From Streptomyces sp. DG1A-41 (lineage in GTDB: Bacteria; Actinomycetota; Actinomycetes; Streptomycetales; Streptomycetaceae): a DNA stretch of 64,000 bases. Shown here one piece after another: positions 8,096-16,727 of the stretch. The notes below the pieces were generated by a model, which saw only the letters and a program-made list of their open reading frames with translations, had not been told where the DNA came from and did not search any database. The stretch covers positions 8,517,001 to 8,581,000 of the forward strand of contig NZ_CP146350.1 of assembly GCF_037055355.1 (NCBI RefSeq), given 5' to 3'. How positions within the stretch are numbered: the stretch's first letter is position 1; each line of letters starts with the position of its first letter. A program made the translations under genes and the position numbers.

Positions 8096-10131
8096 CGCAG
8101 GAAGGCGGCCGCGACGCCGGCGTCGACCGGGATGTGCAGCCCGGTGGTGTGGGTCAGGTCGCCACCGGTGAGGGCGAAGACCGCGTTCGCGACATGCTCG
8201 GGGAGCACCTCACGCTTGAGGATGGTCCGCTGGGCGTAGAACTCGCCGAGCTTCTCCTCCTCGACCCCGTACACGGCGGCCCGCTGGGCCCCCCAGCCAC
8301 CGGCGAAGATCCCGGAGCCGCGCACGACACCATCGGGGTTGACCCCGTTGACGCGGATGCCGTGCTCGCCCAGCTCGGCGGCGAGCAGCCGCACCTGGTG
8401 CGCCTGGTCGGCCTTGGTGGCCGAGTAGGCGATGTTGTTCGGACCGGCGAACACGGCGTTCTTCGAGGCGATGTAGACGATGTCGCCGCCCAGCCCCTGA
8501 GCGATCATCACCCGCGCAGCTTCCCGCGACACGAGGAAGGACCCGCGCGCCATGATGTCGTGCTGGAGGTCCCAGTCCTTGGCCGAGGTCTCCAGCAGCG
8601 GCTTGGAGATCGAGATACCGGCGTTGTTGACGACGAGATCGACGCCGCCGAAGGCCAGCACGGCCGCCCGGAACGCCTCGGCGATCTGCTCTTCGGACGT
8701 GACGTCCACGGTCACGGCGACGGCCTTGTCCGGACCGCCCAGCTCGTCGGCGACGGCCTGGGCGTTGTCGCCGTTGAGGTCCGCGACGACCACGCACGCC
8801 CCCTCGGCCACGAGCCGGTGCGCGATGGCCTTCCCGATCCCGCTGCCGGCACCGGTCACCAGCGCGACCCGCGTCGCGAGCGCCTTGGGCTTCGGCATCC
8901 GCTGGAGCTTGGCCTCCTCGAGGGCCCAGTACTCGATGCGGAACTTCTCGGACTCCTCGATGGGCGCGTACGTGGAGACGGCCTCCGCCCCGCGCATCAC
9001 GTTGATGGCGTTGACGTAGAACTCGCCGGCCACCCGGGCGGTCTGCTTGTCCTTGCCGAAGCTGAACATGCCCACGCCCGGGACCAGCACGATCGCCGGG
9101 TCGGCGCCGCGCATGGCGGGGGAGTCGGGCAGGGCGTGCCGCTGGTAGTACGCCGCGTACTCCTCGCGGTACTCCGCGTGCAGCTCCTTCAGCCGGGCGA
9201 TGGCCTCGTCGAGCGGAGCGGCCGGCGGCAGGTCGAGGACAAGCGGCCGCACCTTGGTCCGCAGGAAGTGGTCCGGGCAGGACGTGCCCAGCGCGGCCAG
9301 CCGCGGATGCTCGGCGCTCGCGAGGAAGTCGAGAACGGCCTCGGAGTCGTTGAAGTGCCCGACCTGAGGCCGGTCCTGGGACGCGATGGCCCGGACGTAC
9401 GGCGCGAGCGCGGCGGCCCGCTCCCGGCGCTCCCCGGCACTCAGCGCGGCGTACCCCTCGATCACCGGCCCGAAGGGCTCCTCCTTGCCGCGCTCGGCGA
9501 GGAACTTCTCCGCGGTCCGGATGATGTGCAGCGAGTTCCGCTCGCACTCCTCGGACGTGTCACCCCAGGCGGTGATCCCGTGCCCGCCGAGAATGCACCC
9601 GATGGCCTGCGGATTGGCCTCCTTCACGGCCGCGATGTCCAGCCCCAGCTGGAACCCGGGCCGCCGCCACGGCACCCACACGACACTGTCCCCGAAACAC
9701 TCGGCGGTCAGCTTCTCCCCGTCGGCGGCGCAGGCGAGCGCGATACCGGAGTCCGGGTGGAGGTGATCGACATGCGCGGCCTCGACGAGCCCGTGCATGG
9801 CGGTGTCGATGGACGGCGCCGCACCGCCCTTCCCGTGCAGGCAGTAGTCGAACGCGGCGACCATCTCGTCCTCACGCTCGACGCCCGGATAGACATCGAC
9901 GAGCGCCCGCATCCGGTCCAGCCGGAGCACGGCGAGCCCCGCCTCCGTGAGCGTGCCGAGATCACCGCCGGACCCCTTGACCCACATCAACTCGACATCG
10001 CCGCCGGTGACGGGGTCGGTCTCAGTGCCTTTGGCGGAGGCGTTGCCTCCCGCGTAGTTGGTGTTGCGGGGATCAGAGCCGAGCCGGTGGGAACGGGCCA
10101 GGAGGGCGGCGGCCTCGGGATGGAGTGTCAT
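8092..10131 (-). CDS. rhaEW: Bifunctional rhamnulose-1-phosphate aldolase / lactaldehyde dehydrogenase (RhaEW type)
   Basis: 679 residues in two domains. Residues ~1-420 are a class II aldolase/adducin domain, with NYAGGNASAKG, a GSGGDLGTL loop and zinc-ligand histidines in HVDHLHPDS. Residues ~425-679 are an SDR domain with VTGAGSGIGKA, NNAGIS and catalytic YSATK. The aldolase splits L-rhamnulose-1-phosphate to DHAP and L-lactaldehyde, and the dehydrogenase domain oxidises L-lactaldehyde to L-lactate, the substrate of LutABC downstream. It is preceded by GAAAGGA and lies 134 bp after rhaI. Confidence 0.92.
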   Translation of the reverse strand: MTLHPEAAALLARSHRLGSDPRNTNYAGGNASAKGTETDPVTGGDVELMWVKGSGGDLGTLTEAGLAVLRLDRMRALVDVYPGVEREDEMVAAFDYCLHGKGGAAPSIDTAMHGLVEAAHVDHLHPDSGIALACAADGEKLTAECFGDSVVWVPWRRPGFQLGLDIAAVKEANPQAIGCILGGHGITAWGDTSEECERNSLHIIRTAEKFLAERGKEEPFGPVIEGYAALSAGERRERAAALAPYVRAIASQDRPQVGHFNDSEAVLDFLASAEHPRLAALGTSCPDHFLRTKVRPLVLDLPPAAPLDEAIARLKELHAEYREEYAAYYQRHALPDSPAMRGADPAIVLVPGVGMFSFGKDKQTARVAGEFYVNAINVMRGAEAVSTYAPIEESEKFRIEYWALEEAKLQRMPKPKALATRVALVTGAGSGIGKAIAHRLVAEGACVVVADLNGDNAQAVADELGGPDKAVAVTVDVTSEEQIAEAFRAAVLAFGGVDLVVNNAGISISKPLLETSAKDWDLQHDIMARGSFLVSREAARVMIAQGLGGDIVYIASKNAVFAGPNNIAYSATKADQAHQVRLLAAELGEHGIRVNGVNPDGVVRGSGIFAGGWGAQRAAVYGVEEEKLGEFYAQRTILKREVLPEHVANAVFALTGGDLTHTTGLHIPVDAGVAAAFLR

Positions 10132-10265
10132 GGGTACCGGTTCCTTTCAACGGAGGGGAGGGTGGGATTCCTGGGGGCGCGGGGCTGTGTTGATCAGCGG
10201 CTCCGCCGCGGGGCGCGACCAGCCACACACGGCCCGCCTCGCAGACAACAGATCTCGGCAGACGC

Positions 10266-11426
10266 TTACGCACCCCACCCCGCCTGCTCCCCACCGACCC
10301 GCTCGGCAACGATCTTCTCCGCCCACCCGGAACGTCGGTACGCGGCGATCGGGTCCGGGTCGAGACCCAGTTCCCCGCGCACCTCGGCGAGGAGCGGGCG
10401 GACGTCGGTGTTGTACGCGTCCATCAGCACGGCGTTCGCCCCGAGGACGTCACCCGACTTCTGTGCCTCGCCCAGCGCCTCACGGTCGACGAGGAGTGCC
10501 TTCGCCGTCGCCTCCTGCACGTTCATGACCGACCGGATGATCGCCGGGATCTTCGCCTCGATGTTGTGGCACTGGTCGAGCATGAAGGCGACGTCGGAGG
10601 TGAACCCGCCGCCACGGATCACCTCGTACATGATCCGGAACAGCTGGAAGGGATCCGCGGCCCCCACCATCAGGTCGTCATCCGCGTAGAACCGCGAGTT
10701 GAAGTCGAATCCCCCGAGCTTCCCCTCCCGGAGCAGCGTCGCCACGATGAACTCGATGTTGGTCCCCGGCGCGTGGTGCCCCGTGTCGACCACGACCTGA
10801 GCCTTCGACCCCAGCTTCAGGCAGTGGGCGTACGCCGTGCCCCAGTCCGGCACATCGGTCGAGTAGAACGCCGGCTCGAAGAACTTGTACTCCAGCAGCA
10901 TCCGCTGCTCGTCGCCCAGCCGCTCGTAGACCTCCGCGAGCCCCTCCGCGAGCCGGTCCTGCCGGGCCCGGATGTCGTCCTGCCCGGGATAGTTCGTCCC
11001 GTCGGCGAACCACAGCTTCAGATCACCGGACCCGGTCGCATCCATGATGTCGACACACTCCAGCAGATGGTCGACGGCCTTCCGGCGCACAGCAGCCTCC
11101 GGGTGGCAGATGCTCCCGAGCTTGTAGTCGTCGTCCTGGAACGTGTTGGAGTTGATCGCACCGAGCTTCACCCCACGCTGCTCGGCATGCTTCGCCAGCG
11201 CCGCGTAGTCGTCGACCCTGTCCCACGGAATGTGCAGGGCGACCGTCGGGGCGACCCCCGTGAACTCGTGCACCTTCGCCGCGTCGTCCAGCTTCTCGTA
11301 CGGATTGCGAGGCACACCCGCTTGCGCGAACACCTTGAAGCGCGTGCCCGAGTTCCCGTACGCCCACGACGGCGTCTCGACTGCCTGGGTCTTGAGAGCG
11401 GCCTTCACCGCGGCGAGCTCGGTCAC
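10266..11426 (-). CDS. rhaI: L-rhamnose isomerase
   Basis: About 386 residues of the xylose-isomerase-like TIM-barrel family, actinobacterial RhaI type. Conserved metal and substrate residues are in LEYKFFEPAFYSTDVPDWG, VVVDTGHHAPGTNIEFI and GGFDFNSRFYADDDLMVG. It converts L-rhamnose to L-rhamnulose. GTG at 11426 (VTELAAVKAALK) is chosen because AGGAG lies seven bases upstream; an upstream GTG at 11462 lacks a good site. It is the promoter-proximal gene of the catabolic arm, with a sigma-70-type promoter at 11486-11514. Confidence 0.9.
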   Translation of the reverse strand: MTELAAVKAALKTQAVETPSWAYGNSGTRFKVFAQAGVPRNPYEKLDDAAKVHEFTGVAPTVALHIPWDRVDDYAALAKHAEQRGVKLGAINSNTFQDDDYKLGSICHPEAAVRRKAVDHLLECVDIMDATGSGDLKLWFADGTNYPGQDDIRARQDRLAEGLAEVYERLGDEQRMLLEYKFFEPAFYSTDVPDWGTAYAHCLKLGSKAQVVVDTGHHAPGTNIEFIVATLLREGKLGGFDFNSRFYADDDLMVGAADPFQLFRIMYEVIRGGGFTSDVAFMLDQCHNIEAKIPAIIRSVMNVQEATAKALLVDREALGEAQKSGDVLGANAVLMDAYNTDVRPLLAEVRGELGLDPDPIAAYRRSGWAEKIVAERVGGEQAGWGA

Positions 11427-11466
11427 GTCAGGGCTCCTGAGGCATCGGGTCGTAACGACCACGGAA

Positions 11467-11478
11467 TGAAACGATTCA
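11467..11478. promoter_or_regulatory. LacI-type operator, rhaI side
   Basis: TGAAACGATTCA is a 12-bp imperfect palindrome with a central CG, like LacI/PurR-family sites. It lies 8 bp downstream of the rhaI -10 box, at the expected transcription start. A closely similar site, TGAAACCTTTCA, lies at 11633-11644 ahead of the transporter genes, so one regulator probably controls both arms. Confidence 0.6.
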
Positions 11479-11485
11479 GGACGCG

Positions 11486-11514
11486 AAGTTATGGGCCCCC
11501 CGAAGGGGTGTCAA
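11486..11514 (-). promoter_or_regulatory. Sigma-70-type promoter of rhaI
   Basis: On the minus strand TTGACA (11509-11514) and TAACTT (11486-11491) are separated by exactly 17 bp. The near-consensus -35 box and ideal spacing indicate a strong HrdB-type promoter reading into rhaI. Confidence 0.65.
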
Positions 11515-11588
11515 CCCCTGCGGTCAACACGGTTTCCCGTGACCAGGGCGTGATCTTCTGCCCTCGAAACTTTTTCGACCGGAACCCA

Positions 11589-11618
11589 TTGACGTGACAT
11601 GCGCGGCCCGCCTAACGT
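11589..11618 (+). promoter_or_regulatory. Promoter of the rhamnose ABC transporter operon
   Basis: TTGACG (11589-11594) and TAACGT (11613-11618) are 18 bp apart. The predicted start lies a few bases upstream of the operator at 11633-11644. Confidence 0.55.
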
Positions 11619-11632
11619 CCCGGCAACCCAGT

Positions 11633-11644
11633 TGAAACCTTTCA
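11633..11644. promoter_or_regulatory. LacI-type operator, transporter side
   Basis: TGAAACCTTTCA has 5-nt inverted arms (TGAAA/TTTCA) around CC. It begins 15 bp after the -10 box of the transporter promoter, a position where a bound repressor would block early transcription. It pairs with the site at 11467-11478. Confidence 0.6.
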
Positions 11645-11688
11645 CGACGTCGAGAGGGCCGTCCCGCCGGCGTCGTCGAGGAGCCCCC

Positions 11689-13206
11689 ATGACCCACCCG
11701 TCCACCACGGGTCCGGCCCCGGTTCTGGCACTGAGGGACGTCTCCAAGTCCTTCGGTGCGGTCCGCGCACTGCGGGACGTCTCCCTGGAGCTGTTCCCCG
11801 GGGAGGTGCACGCCCTCGCCGGCGAGAACGGTGCCGGCAAGTCGACCCTCATCAAGACGCTCGCCGGGGTGCACCGGCCGGACGCCGGCCAGGTGCTGCT
11901 CGACGGTGCGCCCGTCGCCTTCCACGGACCCGGCGACGCCCGCGACGCGGGCATCGCCGTGATCTACCAGGAGCCCACACTCTTCCCCGACCTGTCGATC
12001 GCCGAGAACATCTACATGGGCCGCCAGCCCCGGCGCGCGCTCGGCCGGATCGACCACAGGGCCACGCACAACGCGACCGCCGCCCTCATGGAGCGCCTCG
12101 GAGTCGAACTCGACCCCGACAGGCCCGCCCGCGGCCTGTCCATCGCCGACCAGCAGATCGTCGAGATCGCCAAGGCCCTCTCCTTCGACGCCCGCGTCCT
12201 GATCATGGACGAGCCGACCGCCGCGCTCACCGGCAGCGAGGTCGCCCGCCTCTTCGGCGTCGTACGCACCCTGCGCGAGCAGGGCGCCGCCGTGCTGTTC
12301 ATCTCCCACCGGCTGGAGGAGATCTTCGAGATCTGCCAGCGGGTCACCACCCTGCGCGACGGCGCCTGGGTCGGCAGCGAGCCGCTGGACGGTATGACCG
12401 AGGACGACCTGGTGCGCCGCATGGTCGGCCGTGACCTCGACGAGCTGTACCCCAAGCAGGACGTGCAGCCGGGCGAGGTCGCCCTGAGCGTGCGCCGCCT
12501 GACCCGCGAGGGCGTGTTCACCGACGTCTCCTTCGACGTACGGCACGGCGAGATCGTCGGCCTGGCCGGACTCGTAGGCGCCGGGCGCACGGAGGTCGCC
12601 CGGGCCGTGTTCGGCATCGACCGCTGGGACGCCGGCGAGGTCACCGTGGACGGCGAGGCCCTGGTCAACGGCGCCCCGTCCACCGCGATGTCCGCCGGAC
12701 TCGCCCTGGTCCCCGAGGACCGGCGCGCCCAGGGCCTGGTGATGGACATGTCCATCGAGCGGAACATCGGGCTCACCGGGCTGCGCACGACCGTGAAGGC
12801 GGGCCTGATGGACCGCGGCGCCGAGCGCAGCCGCTCCCTCGACTGGGCCGTCAAGCTCCAGGTCAAGTACGCCCGGATCGCCGACACCGTCAACACCCTG
12901 TCCGGCGGCAACCAGCAGAAGGTCGTGCTCGCCAAGTGGCTCGCCACCGGCCCCAAGGTGCTGATCGTCGACGAGCCGACCCGCGGCATCGACGTCGGCA
13001 CCAAGGCCGAGGTGCACCGGCTGCTGTCGCAACTGGCCGCCGACGGCGTGGCCGTCCTGATGATCTCCTCCGACCTGCCCGAGATCCTCGGCATGGCCGA
13101 CCGCGTGCTGGTGATGCACGAGGGCCGCCTCACCGCCGAGATCCCACGCTCCGACGCCACCGAGGAAACCGTGATGGCCGCAGCCACCGGGAGGGCCGCC
13201 GCATGA
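11689..13206 (+). CDS. Rhamnose ABC transporter, ATP-binding protein
   Basis: 505 residues, a tandem ATPase of the monosaccharide (RbsA/RhaT-like) class. The first half has Walker [10 protein letters not shown], a Walker [10 protein letters not shown] and [18 protein letters not shown]. The second half has [16 protein letters not shown], signature [15 protein letters not shown] and VDEPTRGID. It powers import of the sugar through the two permeases. ATG at 11689 follows GAGGAG; longer in-frame starts lack a site. Its stop overlaps the next start (ATGA). Rhamnose specificity is inferred from context. Confidence 0.88.
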   Translation: MTHPSTTGPAPVLALRDVSKSFGAVRALRDVSLELFPGEVHALAGENGAGKSTLIKTLAGVHRPDAGQVLLDGAPVAFHGPGDARDAGIAVIYQEPTLFPDLSIAENIYMGRQPRRALGRIDHRATHNATAALMERLGVELDPDRPARGLSIADQQIVEIAKALSFDARVLIMDEPTAALTGSEVARLFGVVRTLREQGAAVLFISHRLEEIFEICQRVTTLRDGAWVGSEPLDGMTEDDLVRRMVGRDLDELYPKQDVQPGEVALSVRRLTREGVFTDVSFDVRHGEIVGLAGLVGAGRTEVARAVFGIDRWDAGEVTVDGEALVNGAPSTAMSAGLALVPEDRRAQGLVMDMSIERNIGLTGLRTTVKAGLMDRGAERSRSLDWAVKLQVKYARIADTVNTLSGGNQQKVVLAKWLATGPKVLIVDEPTRGIDVGTKAEVHRLLSQLAADGVAVLMISSDLPEILGMADRVLVMHEGRLTAEIPRSDATEETVMAAATGRAAA

Positions 13207-14243
13207 CGGTCGTCACTCCCCAAGAAGCCCCTGTGGCCGACGTGCCCAAGTCGAGCGGCACCCGTCTCGTCGACCGCGTCTTCAAGATGCGCGAACTCGC
13301 CATCCTCGCCGTCTTCCTGGTGATGATCGCCGTCACCCAGGCCGGCAACAGCCAGTTCCTCTCCGAACAGGGCATCAAGGACCTGCTGCTGAACGCGACG
13401 ATCCTCGTGCTCGTCGCCACCGGCCAGTCCCTCGTCGTCATCACCCGCAACGTCGACCTGTCCGTCGGATCCACGCTCGGCATCAGCGCCTTCGCCGCCG
13501 GCACCCATCTCCAGGGCGGCGGCAACCCGGTCGTGGCCATCGCGCTGGCGGTCCTGCTCGGCATCGGCTTCGGCCTGCTCAACGGCCTGCTCGTCAGCCT
13601 CGGCCAGGTGCCCGCGCTCGTCGTCACCCTCGGCACGCTCTACATCATCCGCGGCATCGACTCCATCTGGGTCGGCTCCCGCCAGATCACCGCGGCCGAT
13701 CTGCCCGGCGGTTTCGTCGACTTCGGCTCCGGCGGCATCTCGGCGGTGCCGTATCTGGCGCTGATCGCGCTGGCGGTGCTGGTGGCGACGGCCTACTACC
13801 TCAAGCACTTCGCCAGCGGCCGCGAGCTCTACGCGCTCGGCTCCAACCCCGAGGCCGCCCGCCTCGCCGGCATCCCCGTGCGCAAGCGGATCCTCGCCGC
13901 GTACACCTTCTGCGGCGCCCTCGCCGGACTCGCCGGCGCGATGTACCTCGCCCGGTTCGGAAACGTCGACTCCGGCACCGGCAACGGCTACGAACTGACC
14001 GTCGTCAGCGCGGTCGTCGTCGGCGGCGTCGTCTTCACCGGCGGCTCCGGCAGCGTCTACGGCGCGGCCCTCGGCGCACTGCTGCTGACCTCGATCAACA
14101 GTGTGCTGCCCGCCCTCGGCGTCAGCTCCGTCTGGGTGCTCGCCATCAACGGCATCCTGCTCATCCTCGCCATCGCGGTCGACCGGATCGTCGCGCTGCG
14201 CGTGGCCTCCGCACTGAAGAAGAGGAACGCCCGCCATGGCTGA
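13203..14243 (+). CDS. Rhamnose ABC transporter permease 1
   Basis: 346 residues, RbsC/BPD_transp_2-type inner-membrane permease with about 8-10 hydrophobic segments. Family signatures are [20 protein letters not shown] and [18 protein letters not shown], the cytoplasmic loop that contacts the ATPase. The ATG at 13203 overlaps the stop of the ATPase gene. With the second permease it forms a heterodimeric channel, as in other rhamnose importers with two permease genes. Confidence 0.87.
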   Translation: MTVVTPQEAPVADVPKSSGTRLVDRVFKMRELAILAVFLVMIAVTQAGNSQFLSEQGIKDLLLNATILVLVATGQSLVVITRNVDLSVGSTLGISAFAAGTHLQGGGNPVVAIALAVLLGIGFGLLNGLLVSLGQVPALVVTLGTLYIIRGIDSIWVGSRQITAADLPGGFVDFGSGGISAVPYLALIALAVLVATAYYLKHFASGRELYALGSNPEAARLAGIPVRKRILAAYTFCGALAGLAGAMYLARFGNVDSGTGNGYELTVVSAVVVGGVVFTGGSGSVYGAALGALLLTSINSVLPALGVSSVWVLAINGILLILAIAVDRIVALRVASALKKRNARHG

Positions 14244-15228
14244 CATCTCCCTGAGCCGAGCGGTCCGCTGGGACACGGTCGTCGGCGCCCTGCTGATCGT
14301 GGTCCTGCTGTTCTCCTTCGGCTTCGTCGACGGGTTCGGCAACGCGCTCAACCTGTCGTTCCTGATCGGCAACACGCTGCCGATCGCGCTGATCGCCCTG
14401 CCGATGACCCTGCTGGTGGTGTCCGGCGAGATCGACCTGTCGGTGGCCTCGACTGCGGGCCTGTCCGGTGCCGTGATGGGCGCCCTGTGGAACCAGGGCA
14501 TGGCCATCGAGACGATCATCCCGATCTGCCTGCTGCTGGGTGTCGTGTGTGGACTGATCAACGGCCTGCTGGTGACCAGGCTCGGTCTGCCGTCCCTCGC
14601 CGTCACCATCGGCACACTGGCCGCCTACCGGGGCATCGCGCAGATCGTGCTCGGCTCCGACGCGGTGACCGACTTCCCCACCCAGTACCTGGACTTCGCG
14701 GCCGGGCGCATCGGGGACACGTTCATCCCGTACGCCTTCCTGCCGTTCCTCGTCCTGCTCGCCATCGCGGTGGTCGCGCTGCACGCCACGCCGTTCGGGC
14801 GGTCGCTGTTCGCGATCGGGGCGAGTGAGGAGGCGGCGCGCTTCGCCGGGATCCGGGTCAAGCGGCAGAAGCTGCTGCTGTTCACGGTGACCGGCCTGAT
14901 GGCCTCGCTCACCGGGATCTTCTGGGCGCTGCACTACGCGAGTGCGCGGTACGACAACGCGACGGGGCTTGAACTGTCGGTTGTGGCCGCGGTGTTGCTC
15001 GGTGGCATCGACTTCGACGGTGGCAAGGGAACGTTGGGCGGCGCCATCGCCGGGGTGTTCCTGCTGGGGGCGCTTCAGAACGTCATGAGCCTCCAGGACG
15101 TCTCCGCGCAGTCCCAGATCGTCGTCACCGGCGTCCTGCTCGTTCTGTCCGTGCTCGGCCCCCGGGTCGTACGGCAGATCTCCGTAGCGAGGGCGGGCCG
15201 TAGAGCCGCCTCGACTCCGACCTCGTAA
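14236..15228 (+). CDS. Rhamnose ABC transporter permease 2
   Basis: 330 residues, second RbsC-type permease. It contains LPMTLLVVSGEIDLSVASTA and the coupling loop AIGASEEAARFAGIRVKRQK. It is diverged from permease 1 rather than a recent duplicate. It overlaps the preceding gene by 8 bp (the ATG lies inside the last codons of permease 1). The basic C-terminus (RAGRRAAS) is cytoplasmic. Confidence 0.87.
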   Translation: MADISLSRAVRWDTVVGALLIVVLLFSFGFVDGFGNALNLSFLIGNTLPIALIALPMTLLVVSGEIDLSVASTAGLSGAVMGALWNQGMAIETIIPICLLLGVVCGLINGLLVTRLGLPSLAVTIGTLAAYRGIAQIVLGSDAVTDFPTQYLDFAAGRIGDTFIPYAFLPFLVLLAIAVVALHATPFGRSLFAIGASEEAARFAGIRVKRQKLLLFTVTGLMASLTGIFWALHYASARYDNATGLELSVVAAVLLGGIDFDGGKGTLGGAIAGVFLLGALQNVMSLQDVSAQSQIVVTGVLLVLSVLGPRVVRQISVARAGRRAASTPTS

Positions 15229-15258
15229 CTCAGCCCTTCCTCGTAAAGGACCATCATC

Positions 15259-16344
15259 ATGCGTAAGTCGACTCTCCGCCGCAGCTGCGCGGCGCTCGCC
15301 ACCGCCACCTCTCTCGCCCTGGCGCTCACCGCCTGCGGTGGCGGCACCACCAAGAAGGACGTGCAGAGCGAGGGCGGTTCGGCCGCCACCGCCGGCAAGG
15401 CCGACCCGAACGCCGAGCTGAAGAAGGGCCTGACCGTCGGGTTCCTGCCCAAGCAGGTCAACAACCCGTACTTCACCACCGCCGACAAGGGCGGCGAGAA
15501 GGCCCTGGCCGAACTGGGCTCCAAGTACAAGGAGGTCGGTCCGTCCAGCGCGACCGACACCTCCGGCCAGGTCTCCTACGTCAACACGCTCACTCAGCAG
15601 CAGGTCGACGCGATGGCCGTCTCCGCGCAGGACCCGGGCGCCCTGTGCACCGCGCTCAAGCAGGCCATGAAGAACGGCATCAAGGTCGTCACCTACGACT
15701 CCGACACCACGCCCGACTGCCGCAACGCCTTCGTCTCGCAGGCCTCCGCCGAGGACCTGGGCCGTACCGAGGTGCAGCTGCTCGCCAAGCAGATCGACTA
15801 CAAGGGCGAGATCGCGATCCTGTCCGCCGCGCAGACCGCGACGAACCAGAACACCTGGATCGACTTCATGAAGGACGAGCTGAAGAAGCCCGAGTACAAG
15901 AACATGAAGCTGGTGAAGGTCGCGTACGGCAACGACGACGCCCAGCAGTCCTTCCAGCAGACCCAGGGCCTGCTCCAGGAGTACCCGAACCTCAAGGGGA
16001 TCATCTCCCCGACCACCGTCGGCATCAAGGCCGCCGCCCAGTACCTGTCGGGCTCCAAGTACAAGGGCAAGGTCAAGCTGACCGGCCTCGGCACCCCGAA
16101 CGACATGCGCAAGTACGTCAAGAACGGCACCGTCGAGGCCTTCGAGCTGTGGGACCCGGCCAAGCTCGGCGAGCTGGCCGCCCGTACCGCCGTCGCCCTG
16201 TCCTCCGGGCAGATCACCGGCAAGGAGGGCGAGACCTTCAAGGCCGGCTCCATGGGCGAGTACACCATCGGCAAGGACGGCGTGATCAGCCTCGGCAAGC
16301 CGACCGTGTTCGACGCCAAGAACATCGACCAGTTCAACTTCTGA
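15259..16344 (+). CDS. Rhamnose ABC transporter substrate-binding lipoprotein
   Basis: 361 residues. The N-terminal signal ends in the lipobox LALTAC (Cys about 26), so it is a membrane-anchored lipoprotein. The rest is a periplasmic-binding fold of the RbsB class (VGFLPKQVNNPYFTTADKGG, QDPGALCTALKQAMKNGIKV). It binds the sugar outside the cell and delivers it to the two permeases. It lies 30 bp after permease 2. The rhamnose assignment rests on the operon. Confidence 0.88.
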   Translation: MRKSTLRRSCAALATATSLALALTACGGGTTKKDVQSEGGSAATAGKADPNAELKKGLTVGFLPKQVNNPYFTTADKGGEKALAELGSKYKEVGPSSATDTSGQVSYVNTLTQQQVDAMAVSAQDPGALCTALKQAMKNGIKVVTYDSDTTPDCRNAFVSQASAEDLGRTEVQLLAKQIDYKGEIAILSAAQTATNQNTWIDFMKDELKKPEYKNMKLVKVAYGNDDAQQSFQQTQGLLQEYPNLKGIISPTTVGIKAAAQYLSGSKYKGKVKLTGLGTPNDMRKYVKNGTVEAFELWDPAKLGELAARTAVALSSGQITGKEGETFKAGSMGEYTIGKDGVISLGKPTVFDAKNIDQFNF

Positions 16345-16389
16345 TCACCTGTTCCGACCACCGCGTTCCGATCACCGAAAGGGCTGTTG

Positions 16390-16710
16390 ATGCAGCGCGT
16401 GTGCTTCCTGCTGAAGGTCCGGGCGGACCGCCTCGACGAGTACCGCGAGCGGCACGCCGCCGTGTGGCCCGAGATGCTCCAGGCACTCTCGGACACCGGC
16501 TGGCACAACTACTCGCTCTTCCTGCGCGAGGACGGCCTGCTGGTCGGCTACTTGGAGACCGAGGACTTCGAAGCCGCCCTGGCCGGGATGGAAGCCACCG
16601 AAGTCAACGCCCGCTGGCAGGCGGAGATGGCGCCGTTCTTCGAGTCGCTGGACGGCGCCCGGCCCGACGAGGTCATGAAACCGCTCACGGAAGTGTTCCA
16701 CCTCGCCTGA
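16390..16710 (+). CDS. rhaM: L-rhamnose mutarotase
   Basis: 106 residues, the usual RhaM length. The dimeric alpha/beta fold signature is present: VRADRLDEYRERHAAVWPEM near the start, WHNYSLFLREDGLLVGYLE, and a conserved ARWQAEMAPFF. It interconverts the anomers of L-rhamnose so that RhaI receives its preferred form. ATG at 16390 is preferred over the TTG three bases earlier; AAAGG lies upstream. It sits inside the transporter operon, 45 bp after the binding-protein gene. Confidence 0.92.
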   Translation: MQRVCFLLKVRADRLDEYRERHAAVWPEMLQALSDTGWHNYSLFLREDGLLVGYLETEDFEAALAGMEATEVNARWQAEMAPFFESLDGARPDEVMKPLTEVFHLA

Positions 16711-16727
16711 ACAATGGAGTTCATGAG

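Noticed and set aside
10132..10265. Separate promoter or operator between rhaI and rhaEW
   Set aside because: The CTTTCAACG stretch resembling an operator half is the reverse of the rhaEW ribosome-binding site GAAAGGA; no -35/-10 pair was convincing.
8134..10689. 851-codon plus-strand open frame opposite rhaEW
   Set aside because: Antisense to a well-conserved enzyme, with Arg/Gly/Val/Leu-rich shadow composition and no start signals.
16723..16725. ATG at 16723 as the start of the beta-propeller gene
   Set aside because: It is in a different frame from the signal peptide and propeller; ATG 16728 opens the correct frame.
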